Assembly (NCBI GenBank): GCA_038225475.1
Contig: JBBRRA010000004.1
Coordinates: 1 to 64,000, forward strand
From: Polymorphobacter_B sp038225475
Lineage (GTDB): Bacteria > Pseudomonadota > Alphaproteobacteria > Sphingomonadales > Sphingomonadaceae
Length of the DNA stretch: 64,000 nt
Direction: 5' to 3'
Shown here: piece after piece, positions 42,809 through 51,172 of the stretch
How positions within the stretch are numbered: position 1 is the first letter of the stretch
How the letters are laid out: each line of letters starts with the position of its first letter
Made by a program: the position numbers and the translations under genes
The notes under the pieces: generated by a model
Seen by the model: only the letters and a program-made list of their open reading frames with translations
Told to the model about the DNA's origin: nothing
Database searches by the model: none

Positions 42809-45800
42809 TCAATAATCGCGTTTCCAGCGCAGATTGACGCTGGTGCCGCCCTGCGTCGCCACCTCCGACAGGATCGACAGCGCGCGCGTCAGCGACACTT
42901 CTATGTTGGTGCCGGTATAGCCCTGCGCGTCGGTGGCGAGTTCGACATACACCCTGCGGCCGATATATTGCCCGGCGGCAACCGAAGTCTTGCGGTTCTT
43001 GGTTATGTCGGCGGGCACGATCCGCAGTCGGTCGATGCCGAGTTTGCTGCGCACGAGGTTGATCGGGTTGAGCGCGCCGCTGCCTTTGCTGTTGCGCAGG
43101 CTGGCCAGCGCTCCGGCCAACTGAATCGCCTCGGGGGCCGACAGGCTGGTGATCGACGCGCCGAACAGCACGCGCGATAGTACTTCGTCCTCGGGCAGCG
43201 CCGGGGTCGAGCTGAACTTGATATCGGGACGCTGCGCGGTGCCGGTGATGGCAAGCTGTGCGGTGAACCCCGACTGCGTGTTTTCGGCCAGCACGTCGAT
43301 TACCGGATCGGGCGGATAGCCGCCGTTGAACCGCAGGTCGCCGCGCGTCAGCGCGAACCGCTTGCCGCCGAAATCATAGTCGCCGCGGACCAGCTCGACG
43401 CGCCCGGTGATCCGCGGTGCGGTCGCTGCGCCGGTGATGCGCACATCGCCGCGCCATTCGGACTCGATCCCCATGCCGGTGACTTCGAGGCGGTTGGCGG
43501 CGTTGAGCGCGACGTCGAGCAGCCATTTGGTCGGCGAAGCGACCTTTGCCGCGCGCCGCCCGAGCAGTTCGGCGTTGACCTCGCGGACATCGAGCACCGC
43601 GACGTCTTCGACCGATGGCTTGCCGACGCGCAGCCGCCCGCGCTCGACGGTCAGCTTGCCCGCGATCCGCGCTTCGTCGCTGGTGCTCTTGATCGTCAGT
43701 GCGCCGGTCAGGGTCGCGCGCAGATCGTCGCGGTTGAGCACCTGCGCATTTTTGAGATCGAGCCGCAGGTCGATCGGAAAATTGCGATCGACCGACAGCC
43801 CGACGCTGCCACTGCCGCTGACGCGCCCATCCTTGCCGACGGTGCCGGCAAAGCTGCTGAGATCGAGCCGCGCCTCGGTGAAGCGCCCGTCGAGCACGAT
43901 GTTGTCAACGACGGTGCCGAGCGTCGCGGTTTCGAAGCGCGCGGCGGCGGTGTGCACCGTGCCGGTCAGCCGCGGATCGGCAAGGTGGCCGCCGACGTCG
44001 GCGGCAAGGTCCACCGTGCCGCGCACGTCGATCGCCTCGACACCGCTCAAGGGCCACAGCGCCTGCGCCGGGCCCGAATAGCGCGCCTGCGCAAACAGCG
44101 GCGCAGCGAGCAGCCGCTGCCACAGCGGGTCGGCGCGGGTGCCCGGAATGTCCTTGAGCTGCGCCTGGATACGGCCTTCGATCACGCCGTCGCGCACGAT
44201 CGTCGCGCGCGCCGCCGCGCCGCCGTTCGCCAGCGCCGCGTTGAGCGCAAGGTCGATCGGCAGCGACGCCGCCGCCAGCCCGGTGCGCGACAGCCCGGTG
44301 ATGCGCAGCGCCGCATTGCCGGTCGGCAGCGCCCCGTCACCCGGCGCGGCAAAATCGATCGTCCCCGACAGCTTGCCGGTAACCGCAACCCCCGGGCTGA
44401 CGATCTGCAGGAGCGACAGCGAAATCCGGTCGAGCCGCGCATGGCCGCTCAGCGCCGCCCCCCAGCTGCCCGACAGCTCGGCGCGCCCGTCCGACGAAAT
44501 CAGCGTGACCGGGGCCAGTCGCCAGCCGCCCGGCGCGCGCGTCAATTCCGCCGCATGATCGAGCGTCAGCGTCCGGTTGTCGGCGGTCCCGTTTGCCGCG
44601 ACGGTGACATGATCGGGGGCAATCGTGACGGTGGTCGCCAGCACAAACGGCGCGCCTGCGTCGCCGCTCGCCTTCAACTGTACCTGCCCGCGATCACCTG
44701 CATAAGTCACCGCGCCGGTCGCGGCCGCAAGCGACAGCCCGCCGCGATGGATGTCGCCGAAATCGAACTTGCCGGTGACCGAGGGGCCGCTGTCCTGCAG
44801 CAGCACCGTGGCGCTCAGCTGCCCGCGCCCGATCGTCACGGCGGGGGTCAGCGCCAGCCGCGCCTTGATCGCGGTCAGTGCAACATCGGCGCGCTGCACC
44901 GTTCCGGCGGCGGCGAGCGTCACCGCGCCGTTCAACCCGTCGCCGCCCAGCACCAGCCGCCCGGTAAAGGGTCCAGCGGCAGCCTGCTGGACCACACCGT
45001 GCGTGGTCAGCCCGGCAAGCGTCGCCTGCGCAATTTCGATCGCCACCGGCCCGGTACCGCTGCGGATCAGCCCGCGAGCACCAACCGCGCCAAAGCTCGA
45101 CCCGCCGTGCGCGTCGAAGCTCCAGCCGGTCGGCCCCGGCGCGACGTGCGCGCTGACCGCCGCCAGTCCAAGGCCCAGCCCCGGTTTGGCGAGCTGTAGG
45201 TCGACCACGGGTGCATCGATCGGCCCGGCGAGCGCCAGCACGACCGGGCCATAGGCTTGCGACGCGCCTGCGCCGGTAAAGCGCACCACGCCCGCCGGGT
45301 CCTGCGTGCCGGCCCCGGTCAACGTCAGCCCCGGCGACGTCAGCCGGGCATTGCCAAAGCCGATCGTCAGGTCGGGGGCGACCGACAGGTCGCTGGTGAT
45401 CCGCGGCACTCCCTGCAGCACGCGCGCAAAAAAGCCGTTGTCGAGCCGCGTCACCGCCACCGCTGCCGTGCCGGTGACGCGCGTGCCGTGGCCGCTGGCA
45501 TCGGGCAGCGCGCGCAGCTTTGCGGCAATATCGGCGATCCCGAAGCCAGTGATCGCATAGCGCGGCAACAACGCGTCGATGCTCGCGTCATAACTGCCAT
45601 CGGCAAAGCGCAGCGACACCGTGCCGGTCCCGCTCAGCCGGTCCGACCGCAGCGCCAGCCCGGTACCGCTCAGGTTGCCATGCGCGACGACCAGCGGACC
45701 GGCGACACGCACATTGGTCAGCAACGCGCCCGCTGTTTCGCCGACCCCCGAAAGTTGCGCGGCGGTTGCGGTGACCGGAACGGTGAACGGGCGGCGTGCG

Positions 45801-46984
45801 GTATCTACGACGCCGATGGCCCGGAAACGCGCGAACCCTGTCTTGCCGTAAGCGAACGCCGGGCTGGTCAGGACATAATCGACCAGCGGCGCCCCGAGCG
45901 CGCCGGTCAGCTTCGCTGCAAGGCGGATGTCGCTGCCGGTAAGCCGCGGATCGAGCGCGGCGGGCCGCAGCAACCGGGCGTCGGCGGTGAACCCTTCCAG
46001 CCGCTCGTCTGCCTGATCGATGCGGCCGCGCGCCGCGAACGCCAGCGCCGGCGACGTCGCATGCACCGCCGTCGTCCAGATATGATCGGCGACCCGCGCC
46101 GTCGCGTCGAGCGTCACTGTGGGTGCCAGCAGCCGCGCGCCCGCGCCGTCGAGCACCAGCGCCGGAGCCGCCGTCCCCTTGAGCGCGAACGCCCCGCCAT
46201 GCGCGCTCAACGCGAGGTCGGCGAGCCGCTTGGCGCCGAGCGTCGCCGTGCCGGTGCCACGCCAGTCGGACCATTTGCCGTCGCCCTTGAGCCGAACGCC
46301 GAGCGGCGCGTCGAGCCCGAGCAGTGCGGTCAACACGCCGCGCCGCGGCGCAGCGACGGTGGCGTCGACATCGAACCGGTCGCGGTCGGGCTCGGCATCG
46401 AGGTGGACGCGCACGGTGTCGCCGCCGCCGGTCGCCGTGGTCGCCGCAATCGCTGCCAGGTCGAGCTTGGCGCGGCCGCTGCGAATGTCAGCAGACCCGC
46501 CGACTGCCACCGTGCGTGCCGTCCCGAGCACGGGGGCGTCGAGCACCAGCCGGTCGATCCGCAGCCGGTCGATGACAATGTCGATCGACGGCAGGATGCG
46601 CGTGTCGCCGCTGGGTCGCAGCTTCGGCGCGCGCCGGATGCGGACTTCGGGTGCGACCAGCGAATACAGCGTCAGCCGGTTGTCGATCAGATCAATCGGC
46701 CGCCAGTCGAGATCGGCGACCGCAACCGTGGCGAACACACCCTGCGGATCGCCCAGCCGCAGGCCGTGGAGGCGCGATTTGCCAAAAAGCGACCCGTCGA
46801 TGCGGTCGGCGGCGATCGTCAGCCCCGATTGCGGGCTGATGTGCAGCAATTGGCGCAGCAGGAACGCATGGCCGCGCTCGGTATCGGCAAATTGCAGCGC
46901 GGCGAACGCCACCACCGCAAGCCCGGCGAGCGCCGCCAGTATCAGCCACGCCGCCCGCAGCGCCCGGCTCAAGTGACGCGTCAA
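42809..46984 (-). CDS. tamB: Translocation and assembly module subunit TamB
   Basis: 1391 residues. An N-terminal membrane anchor (LILAALAGLAVVAFAALQF) is followed by a very long beta-rich, Gly/Ala/Thr periplasmic repeat region of the AsmA/TamB type. The C-terminal DUF490 domain (from about residue 1050) has RVELVRGDYDFGGKRFALTRGDLRF, LPEDEVLSRVLFG and IGRRVYVELATDAQG, and ends NLRWKRDY. TamB bridges the envelope and works with TamA in outer-membrane protein or phospholipid delivery. The start is a TTG overlapping the tamA stop (TTGA), so translation is coupled. The 3' end touches the kinase gene. Confidence 0.93.
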   Translation of the reverse strand: MTRHLSRALRAAWLILAALAGLAVVAFAALQFADTERGHAFLLRQLLHISPQSGLTIAADRIDGSLFGKSRLHGLRLGDPQGVFATVAVADLDWRPIDLIDNRLTLYSLVAPEVRIRRAPKLRPSGDTRILPSIDIVIDRLRIDRLVLDAPVLGTARTVAVGGSADIRSGRAKLDLAAIAATTATGGGDTVRVHLDAEPDRDRFDVDATVAAPRRGVLTALLGLDAPLGVRLKGDGKWSDWRGTGTATLGAKRLADLALSAHGGAFALKGTAAPALVLDGAGARLLAPTVTLDATARVADHIWTTAVHATSPALAFAARGRIDQADERLEGFTADARLLRPAALDPRLTGSDIRLAAKLTGALGAPLVDYVLTSPAFAYGKTGFARFRAIGVVDTARRPFTVPVTATAAQLSGVGETAGALLTNVRVAGPLVVAHGNLSGTGLALRSDRLSGTGTVSLRFADGSYDASIDALLPRYAITGFGIADIAAKLRALPDASGHGTRVTGTAAVAVTRLDNGFFARVLQGVPRITSDLSVAPDLTIGFGNARLTSPGLTLTGAGTQDPAGVVRFTGAGASQAYGPVVLALAGPIDAPVVDLQLAKPGLGLGLAAVSAHVAPGPTGWSFDAHGGSSFGAVGARGLIRSGTGPVAIEIAQATLAGLTTHGVVQQAAAGPFTGRLVLGGDGLNGAVTLAAAGTVQRADVALTAIKARLALTPAVTIGRGQLSATVLLQDSGPSVTGKFDFGDIHRGGLSLAAATGAVTYAGDRGQVQLKASGDAGAPFVLATTVTIAPDHVTVAANGTADNRTLTLDHAAELTRAPGGWRLAPVTLISSDGRAELSGSWGAALSGHARLDRISLSLLQIVSPGVAVTGKLSGTIDFAAPGDGALPTGNAALRITGLSRTGLAAASLPIDLALNAALANGGAAARATIVRDGVIEGRIQAQLKDIPGTRADPLWQRLLAAPLFAQARYSGPAQALWPLSGVEAIDVRGTVDLAADVGGHLADPRLTGTVHTAAARFETATLGTVVDNIVLDGRFTEARLDLSSFAGTVGKDGRVSGSGSVGLSVDRNFPIDLRLDLKNAQVLNRDDLRATLTGALTIKSTSDEARIAGKLTVERGRLRVGKPSVEDVAVLDVREVNAELLGRRAAKVASPTKWLLDVALNAANRLEVTGMGIESEWRGDVRITGAATAPRITGRVELVRGDYDFGGKRFALTRGDLRFNGGYPPDPVIDVLAENTQSGFTAQLAITGTAQRPDIKFSSTPALPEDEVLSRVLFGASITSLSAPEAIQLAGALASLRNSKGSGALNPINLVRSKLGIDRLRIVPADITKNRKTSVAAGQYIGRRVYVELATDAQGYTGTNIEVSLTRALSILSEVATQGGTSVNLRWKRDY

Positions 46985-48921
46985 AACGCCTGTCCGATCG
47001 AGACGTAGAATTGCACCCGTGCGTCATTTTGGCGGCCGTTGACCGGTGTTGCGATGTCGATGCGGACCGGGCCGAAGCTGGTATAATAGCGCACCCCGAG
47101 CCCCGCCCCGAACTTGATGTCGTTGAACCCGGGGATCGTTGCCGAATAGACTTGGCCGGCATCGATGAACGGTACGATGCCGAAATTGCCGAGCCGGACG
47201 CGCGCTTCGAAGCTGCCCTCGACGACCGAGTCGCCGCCGGTCGGCGAGTTGCCCGCGTCCTGCGGCCCGACCTGCTGGAAGCCATAGCCGCGAAGCGAGC
47301 CGCCGCCGCCGGCATAAAAGCGCCGCGACGGCGCGATATTGCCGCGGCTCGCCCCCAGGATCGACCCGAGATGCGCGCGCGCCGCGAGCGTGACGCCGTG
47401 CCCGACGCTTTGATACACGCTGGCTTCGATCTGCGTCTTGGCATAGCCGAACGTCGGGCCGTCGACCGATATCTCGGGCGAACCGCGCAGCGTCAGGCGG
47501 AAGCCGCGCGTCGGATCGAGCAGATTGTCCGACCCGTCATAGGTCAAACTGAGCGGCAGCGCGCCGACGAAATAGTTGCGCGTCGGATCACCCACGCTGC
47601 TGCGGTCGGTTTCGCGCGACGGCACCACCTCGGCACCGAGCGAATAATACCATTTCTTTTGCCAGATCAGATTGGTCTCGCGCTCGATGCTCGCGCCCAG
47701 CGTCAGCGTCTGCGCCTTGAACGCCGGCAGCTGTTGCCGGTCATATTGCGCGCGCACCGTCAACGTCACGTCGCGGGCTCGCCAGTTCTGGCGGCGTAGT
47801 GTGGCTCCCAGCGCCTGCTCGCGCTCTGCTGCGATCGCGCTGAACGTCACCGCGCCGCCGGGCGGCAGCAGGTTGCGGTGTGCCCAGCTCGCCTCGACAC
47901 GCACCCCCTGCGACGTCGAATAGCCCGCCGTCGCCGCAAGCGTGCGCAGCGGCGCGGCTTCGGTGCGGATGCGCAAGTCGACAACGGTGTCGCCGTCGGC
48001 GGCGGGCCCGGCGGCAACCGGCGTGATGTTCACCGACCCGAACAGCCCGGTCGAAATCATCGCGCGGCGCAAATCGTCGAGGTCGGCGCTGTCATAGACA
48101 TCGCCGGGTTGCCAGCGCGCCAACCGTTGCAGCTGCGGCCCGTTGAGCAACGACTTCGGGTTGGTTCGGATCGTGCCGAAGCGCCCGCGCGGGCCCGGGT
48201 CGATCGTCTGCTCGAGCGTCGCGGTGCGCGTCGCATGATCGACCGTGATCGCGGGCGCGCCGATCGTCGGGAACGGATAGCCCTTGGTCGCCAGCCGCGT
48301 CTTGAGCGCATCCTGCGCGGTCTGGACCGGCTCGGCGGCGACCGCATCGCCGGGCTTGATGCCGATCAGCCCCTCGACCAGCCCCGATGCCACTTGCGGT
48401 GGCACCCGCAGGTCGATCGTGGTGAAATGATACAGCGGTCCGGGGTCGACCGTCAGCGTGACCGCGCCCGCCTGGCCAGGCTTGCCGGGGGTGATCTGCG
48501 GCGTCACCCGTCCGCCATAATAGCCAGGTTCGCGCAGCAGCTGGTCGATCAGGTCGCTGTCCTCGACCACGCGGCGGTCGATCTGCGCGGTGTTCGCATC
48601 CGCCTTGCGACCCTTGTACAGCGACGACAGCTCGCGGAACCGTCCGTCGAGCCCGAGCGGGGCCAGCCCGGCGACGGTCAGCGTATAGCGCACCTCGGCA
48701 AGTTCGGCGTCGATCTCTACCGGCGCGGTAGGCGCGCCCGGCACCACCACCGGCACGCCGGGCAGCGCGGGCCAATCGACACCGAACCCCGGCAGCGGAC
48801 TAAGATTTTGCAGCGCCGGGGCGGCGGCCTGGGGCGGCGCGGGTACCGGGGTCTGTGCTGCCGCTCCCGCTGCCAATGCTGCGGCAAGCGCAGTCAAAGG
48901 TGCAGCGAAGCGGATAATCAT
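46981..48921 (-). CDS. tamA: Outer-membrane assembly protein TamA (BamA/Omp85 family)
   Basis: 646 residues. A signal peptide (LTALAAALAAGAAAQ) and a Pro/Ala-rich spacer precede POTRA-like domains (about 70-290, for example YYGGRVTPQITPG, DYDSADL-type PGDVYDSADLDDLRR). The Bac_surface_Ag barrel follows, with RFYAGGGGSLRGYGFQQVGP as the conserved VRGF/Y-like motif and the final strand ARVQFYVSIGQAF ending in Phe. It forms the outer-membrane half of the TAM complex with TamB, encoded directly downstream. ATG 48921. Confidence 0.92.
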   Translation of the reverse strand: MIIRFAAPLTALAAALAAGAAAQTPVPAPPQAAAPALQNLSPLPGFGVDWPALPGVPVVVPGAPTAPVEIDAELAEVRYTLTVAGLAPLGLDGRFRELSSLYKGRKADANTAQIDRRVVEDSDLIDQLLREPGYYGGRVTPQITPGKPGQAGAVTLTVDPGPLYHFTTIDLRVPPQVASGLVEGLIGIKPGDAVAAEPVQTAQDALKTRLATKGYPFPTIGAPAITVDHATRTATLEQTIDPGPRGRFGTIRTNPKSLLNGPQLQRLARWQPGDVYDSADLDDLRRAMISTGLFGSVNITPVAAGPAADGDTVVDLRIRTEAAPLRTLAATAGYSTSQGVRVEASWAHRNLLPPGGAVTFSAIAAEREQALGATLRRQNWRARDVTLTVRAQYDRQQLPAFKAQTLTLGASIERETNLIWQKKWYYSLGAEVVPSRETDRSSVGDPTRNYFVGALPLSLTYDGSDNLLDPTRGFRLTLRGSPEISVDGPTFGYAKTQIEASVYQSVGHGVTLAARAHLGSILGASRGNIAPSRRFYAGGGGSLRGYGFQQVGPQDAGNSPTGGDSVVEGSFEARVRLGNFGIVPFIDAGQVYSATIPGFNDIKFGAGLGVRYYTSFGPVRIDIATPVNGRQNDARVQFYVSIGQAF

Positions 48922-49044
48922 GCCGTTGCTCTAGCCGACGCAGACGCGCGCGCAAAGACCGCCGACGCGCCAAGCTGCGACGAAGCGAACCGCTGGCGGG
49001 GCGAGCGTGGATAGGGCACAGGGCAGTTTAACCCGGAGAGATGA

Positions 49045-49206
49045 ATGCAGGATTCACCAACGTCGCGCGGTGGCGGCATCTGGCTCGCGATCAGCCTGCT
49101 GATCGGCGGCGGCCTTGGTGGCTATTTCCACCAGGGCTCGCTCGGCATCGTCATCGGGTTGGGGGTCGGCATCGTGCTCGCGCTGGCGACGTCGCTCCGG
49201 CGCTAG
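49045..49206 (+). CDS. Small two-helix membrane protein
   Basis: 53 residues, below the usual length cutoff. Two hydrophobic Gly-rich helices, GIWLAISLLIGGGLGGYF and LGIVIGLGVGIVLALATSL, flank a short HQGS turn; N-terminus polar, C-terminus SLRR. GGAGAG sits just upstream, and ATG 49045 was preferred to ATG 49041 in another frame because only this frame gives a coherent protein. It is divergent from tamA. Glycine-rich two-helix minis of this kind are common in sphingomonads; function unknown. Confidence 0.7.
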   Translation: MQDSPTSRGGGIWLAISLLIGGGLGGYFHQGSLGIVIGLGVGIVLALATSLRR

Positions 49207-49240
49207 GGCCCGGCCACCTCCACAAGGTGCGCCGGCCGGG

Positions 49241-49411
49241 TTACGACCCCGTGTTGAGCGAATTCGCCGTCTTGGCAAAGGCGTTGGTAATGCCACCGCC
49301 AAGGTTGGTCAGCCCGGCAATGACCGCCGCCCCGAGGACGGCAAGGATCAGCGCATATTCGGTCGCCGACGCGCCAGTCTTGTTCGATGCGAGCTGTGCA
49401 AGTTTCCGCAT
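49241..49411 (-). CDS. Flp-family type IVb pilin 1
   Basis: 56 residues. The short basic leader RKLAQLASNKTG ends at the Flp processing motif G/ASATEY, with Glu at +5 and Tyr at +6 of the mature chain. A hydrophobic helix ALILAVLGAAVIAGLTNLG and a polar tail follow. Flp pilins are cleaved by TadV-type peptidases and assembled by the Tad machinery for tight adherence. No tad/cpa genes occur in the window. It lies about 130 bases after a paralogous pilin; a 7-bp hairpin (49434-49452) separates the two. Confidence 0.88.
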   Translation of the reverse strand: MRKLAQLASNKTGASATEYALILAVLGAAVIAGLTNLGGGITNAFAKTANSLNTGS

Positions 49412-49433
49412 GATGGTTCCCCACGCCTAGACA

Positions 49434-49452
49434 CCGAGTCCGAACGACTCGG
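49434..49452 (-). other. Hairpin between the two Flp pilin genes
   Basis: CCGAGTC and GACTCGG form a perfect 7-bp stem around a 5-base loop, 23 bases upstream of the pilin 1 start. There is no T tract, so it may be an mRNA-processing or attenuation hairpin. The remaining bases to 49538 are AT-rich with no gene. Confidence 0.45.
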
Positions 49453-49538
49453 GTTAACTAAGCGTTAACCATCATTATCTTATTGTGACGGATATTCAAC
49501 GAAAATCGTGCCCTGCAAAGCAGAGCAGCGTTTCGAGG

Positions 49539-49709
49539 TTAGGTTCCGGTGTTAAGATGGTTGGCGGTCTTGCCAAAGCTGTTGCGAACGCCGCCGCCCA
49601 GTGCGGTCAAGCCGGCGATAATCACCGCCCCCAGAACCGCAAGGATCAGCGCATATTCGGCGGCTGATGCGCCGTCACGGCTCCGAAACAGTTTTATCAA
49701 TATTTTCAC
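49539..49709 (-). CDS. Flp-family type IVb pilin 2
   Basis: 56 residues from a GTG start (VKILIKLFRSRDG). The cleavage motif is G/ASAAEY, then ALILAVLGAVIIAGLTALGGGV and a tail ending KTANHLNTGT, very close to pilin 1 (AKTANSLNTGS). The pair therefore looks like a tandem duplication that has diverged. Several codons before the motif are AT-rich. Orientation and spacing suggest pilin 2 is transcribed first. Confidence 0.85.
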   Translation of the reverse strand: MKILIKLFRSRDGASAAEYALILAVLGAVIIAGLTALGGGVRNSFGKTANHLNTGT

Positions 49710-49793
49710 AATGTTGCGCCCCAGTCCTGCTATGGTGAGGCGCGTAACACAGCCAAGTTGCTAATACTATGTTAATAGGAAATTAATCCTGCT

Positions 49794-50477
49794 TTAGCCG
49801 AGCCGTCGGCCGACCCACACGACCCGACCGATAACCGCCACCCCGGCGGGGTCGCAATCATCCCAGCTGGGATAGGTATCGTTGTCGCTGCGGATCGTCA
49901 GCCGCTTGGTTGCCGGGTTGACGCTGAGCCGCTTGACGAGCAGCGCGTCGTCGGTCCGCAGGACATAGATGCCGTCGCGCAGCTGTTCGCGGTCGTCGGT
50001 GTCGACAAGGATGTTGTCGCCGTCAGCAAGCGTCGGCAGCATCGAATCGCCCGCGACACGGATCACCGACAGCGCTTCGGGGCGGCCGCTCGCCAGCCCG
50101 CGGACAAAGCTCGACTGGAATGCCAGCACCGCCACCGGCGTCTCGCCGTCGGTCAGTGCGCCTGCGCCCGCCGACGCACCGATGTCGAGGTGCGGGATCA
50201 GCACATAGTCGCTCGGGGCGATCGCACGCGCGTCGGCGCGCGTCATCACCGCATGACCCGCGCGGTCGGCCGGGCCGCCAAGCAGCCGCTCGGCAATGCC
50301 GAAATGCGCGGCAAGCTTGCGGCGGTCGTCCTCGCTCAACCGGCGGGGTACGCCGCGTTTGACGAATTGCTGCACATATGTCGGATTGCGGCCGATCAAC
50401 CGCGACAGCGAGGCATAATCCTCGCCGCGTGCGGCAATCAGCTCGTCCAACCGTTTCCGGATGGCGATACTGTCCAT
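49794..50477 (-). CDS. CI-like repressor with S24 (LexA-type) autopeptidase domain
   Basis: 227 residues. An N-terminal HTH region (residues 5-60: LDELIAARGEDYASLSRLIGRNPTYVQQFVKRGVPRRL) precedes a linker and the S24 fold, with nucleophile Ser145 in VAGDSMLPTL and general-base Lys182 in ALLVKRLS; the last strand is GRVVWVGRRLG. Such repressors self-cleave during the DNA-damage response. ATG 50477 was chosen because it begins the HTH; upstream sequence in this frame is not protein-like. It is divergent from a small HTH-like gene at 50605, a CI/Cro-type arrangement with no other phage genes around. Confidence 0.85.
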   Translation of the reverse strand: MDSIAIRKRLDELIAARGEDYASLSRLIGRNPTYVQQFVKRGVPRRLSEDDRRKLAAHFGIAERLLGGPADRAGHAVMTRADARAIAPSDYVLIPHLDIGASAGAGALTDGETPVAVLAFQSSFVRGLASGRPEALSVIRVAGDSMLPTLADGDNILVDTDDREQLRDGIYVLRTDDALLVKRLSVNPATKRLTIRSDNDTYPSWDDCDPAGVAVIGRVVWVGRRLG

Positions 50478-50535
50478 AGTCGCGGGACCTCCTCTCCAGC
50501 CCCAGCTGGCTTCACGATGTAGCAATAGTTTTTTA

Positions 50536-50549
50536 CCTAGACAAGTAGG
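50536..50549. promoter_or_regulatory. Candidate operator between the S24 repressor and the small HTH-like gene
   Basis: CCTA-gacaag-TAGG is an inverted repeat in the AT-rich centre of the 127-base divergent region (run of T at 50529-50534). It is a plausible binding site for either product. By-eye inference only. Confidence 0.3.
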
Positions 50550-50604
50550 AATTGCCTTTGGATAACGGTTGGGCGTTGCCGAATCACTCTCTGAAGGAGC
50601 CGAA

Positions 50605-50796
50605 ATGACTTTGTTGACCGCCGTCGAGCGCTGCCTGCGGACGCGCAAAATTTCCCCATCGGCGTTCGGGCGTGCAGCGACGCACGACCCGCGCTTCGTG
50701 TTCGACCTGCGCCGTGGACGCGAGCCAAGGCCGCGGACCACCGCGCGCGTCATGGCCTATATCAGCCGTGCCGATGCTCCGCAGGTGACGTCATGA
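50605..50796 (+). CDS. Small HTH-like (Cro-like) protein
   Basis: 63 residues, ATG 50605 set by AAGGAG. The chain TLLTAVERCLRTRKISPSAFG, THDPRFVFDLRRGREP and TTARVMAYI has the helix spacing of an XRE/Cro-type HTH: a start helix, S-x-x-x-F-G turn, F-V-x-D-L recognition-like helix with a basic R-R-G-R-x-P tail, then a final helix. I infer DNA binding. It overlaps the next gene by four bases (ATGA). Similar tiny proteins are common in sphingomonads, usually unnamed. Confidence 0.65.
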   Translation: MTLLTAVERCLRTRKISPSAFGRAATHDPRFVFDLRRGREPRPRTTARVMAYISRADAPQVTS

Positions 50797-51125
50797 AAAC
50801 GATGCTTCGCAACGCCCACAGCCCGATGCTGCGCGCTGTGCAGCGTCTGGTCACCGCCGAAGTGGGGGAATTGACGATGCTGGTCGTCGAATCGGTGTTC
50901 TGCGAGGATTGGGCGAGCGCTACCTTTGTCGGGCAGCGGCACCGGTTCGACCTGCGGCTCGACGGTGCCGGGGCGAGCGCGGCGGCCGTGCGGATCGCGG
51001 CGTTGATCGGGGAGGTCGAAATCGTCGTCGCCGGGCACATCGTCGCCGTGATTGCGGTCGTCAGCGATGCGCAGGTCGGCAGTTCGCATATTCTGACGCT
51101 CGATGCGTTGACGCTCGAGGACTGA
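50793..51125 (+). CDS. Conserved hypothetical protein
   Basis: 110 residues, no signal peptide or membrane helix. The sequence reads as an alpha/beta domain: an N-terminal helix LRAVQRLVTAEVGELTMLVVE, an aromatic ATFVGQRHRFDLRLDG strand pair, AAAVRIAALIGEVE and IVAVIAVVSDA strands, ending LTLDALTLED. I do not recognise the family. Its ATG overlaps the stop of the HTH-like gene, so the two are coexpressed and may form a pair. The topoisomerase gene follows 48 bases later. Confidence 0.65.
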   Translation: MKTMLRNAHSPMLRAVQRLVTAEVGELTMLVVESVFCEDWASATFVGQRHRFDLRLDGAGASAAAVRIAALIGEVEIVVAGHIVAVIAVVSDAQVGSSHILTLDALTLED

Positions 51126-51172
51126 GCGGGGCCGCGCCGGAACCGCAACGACCGTGTCGCGTTCGATTGCAC

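Noticed and set aside
45257..47008. A 583-codon open frame on the plus strand opposite tamB, and similar long frames opposite many genes (for example 157-1335, 2058-3761, 5543-6478).
   Set aside because: They are shadows of GC-rich coding DNA: Arg/Ala/Gly-rich, without recognisable motifs, lying entirely over genes with clear family signatures on the other strand.
49041..49430. A 129-codon frame starting four bases before the small membrane protein.
   Set aside because: Its translation is irregular and runs antisense through the Flp pilin. The frame from 49045 gives two clean hydrophobic helices and stops at a sensible place.
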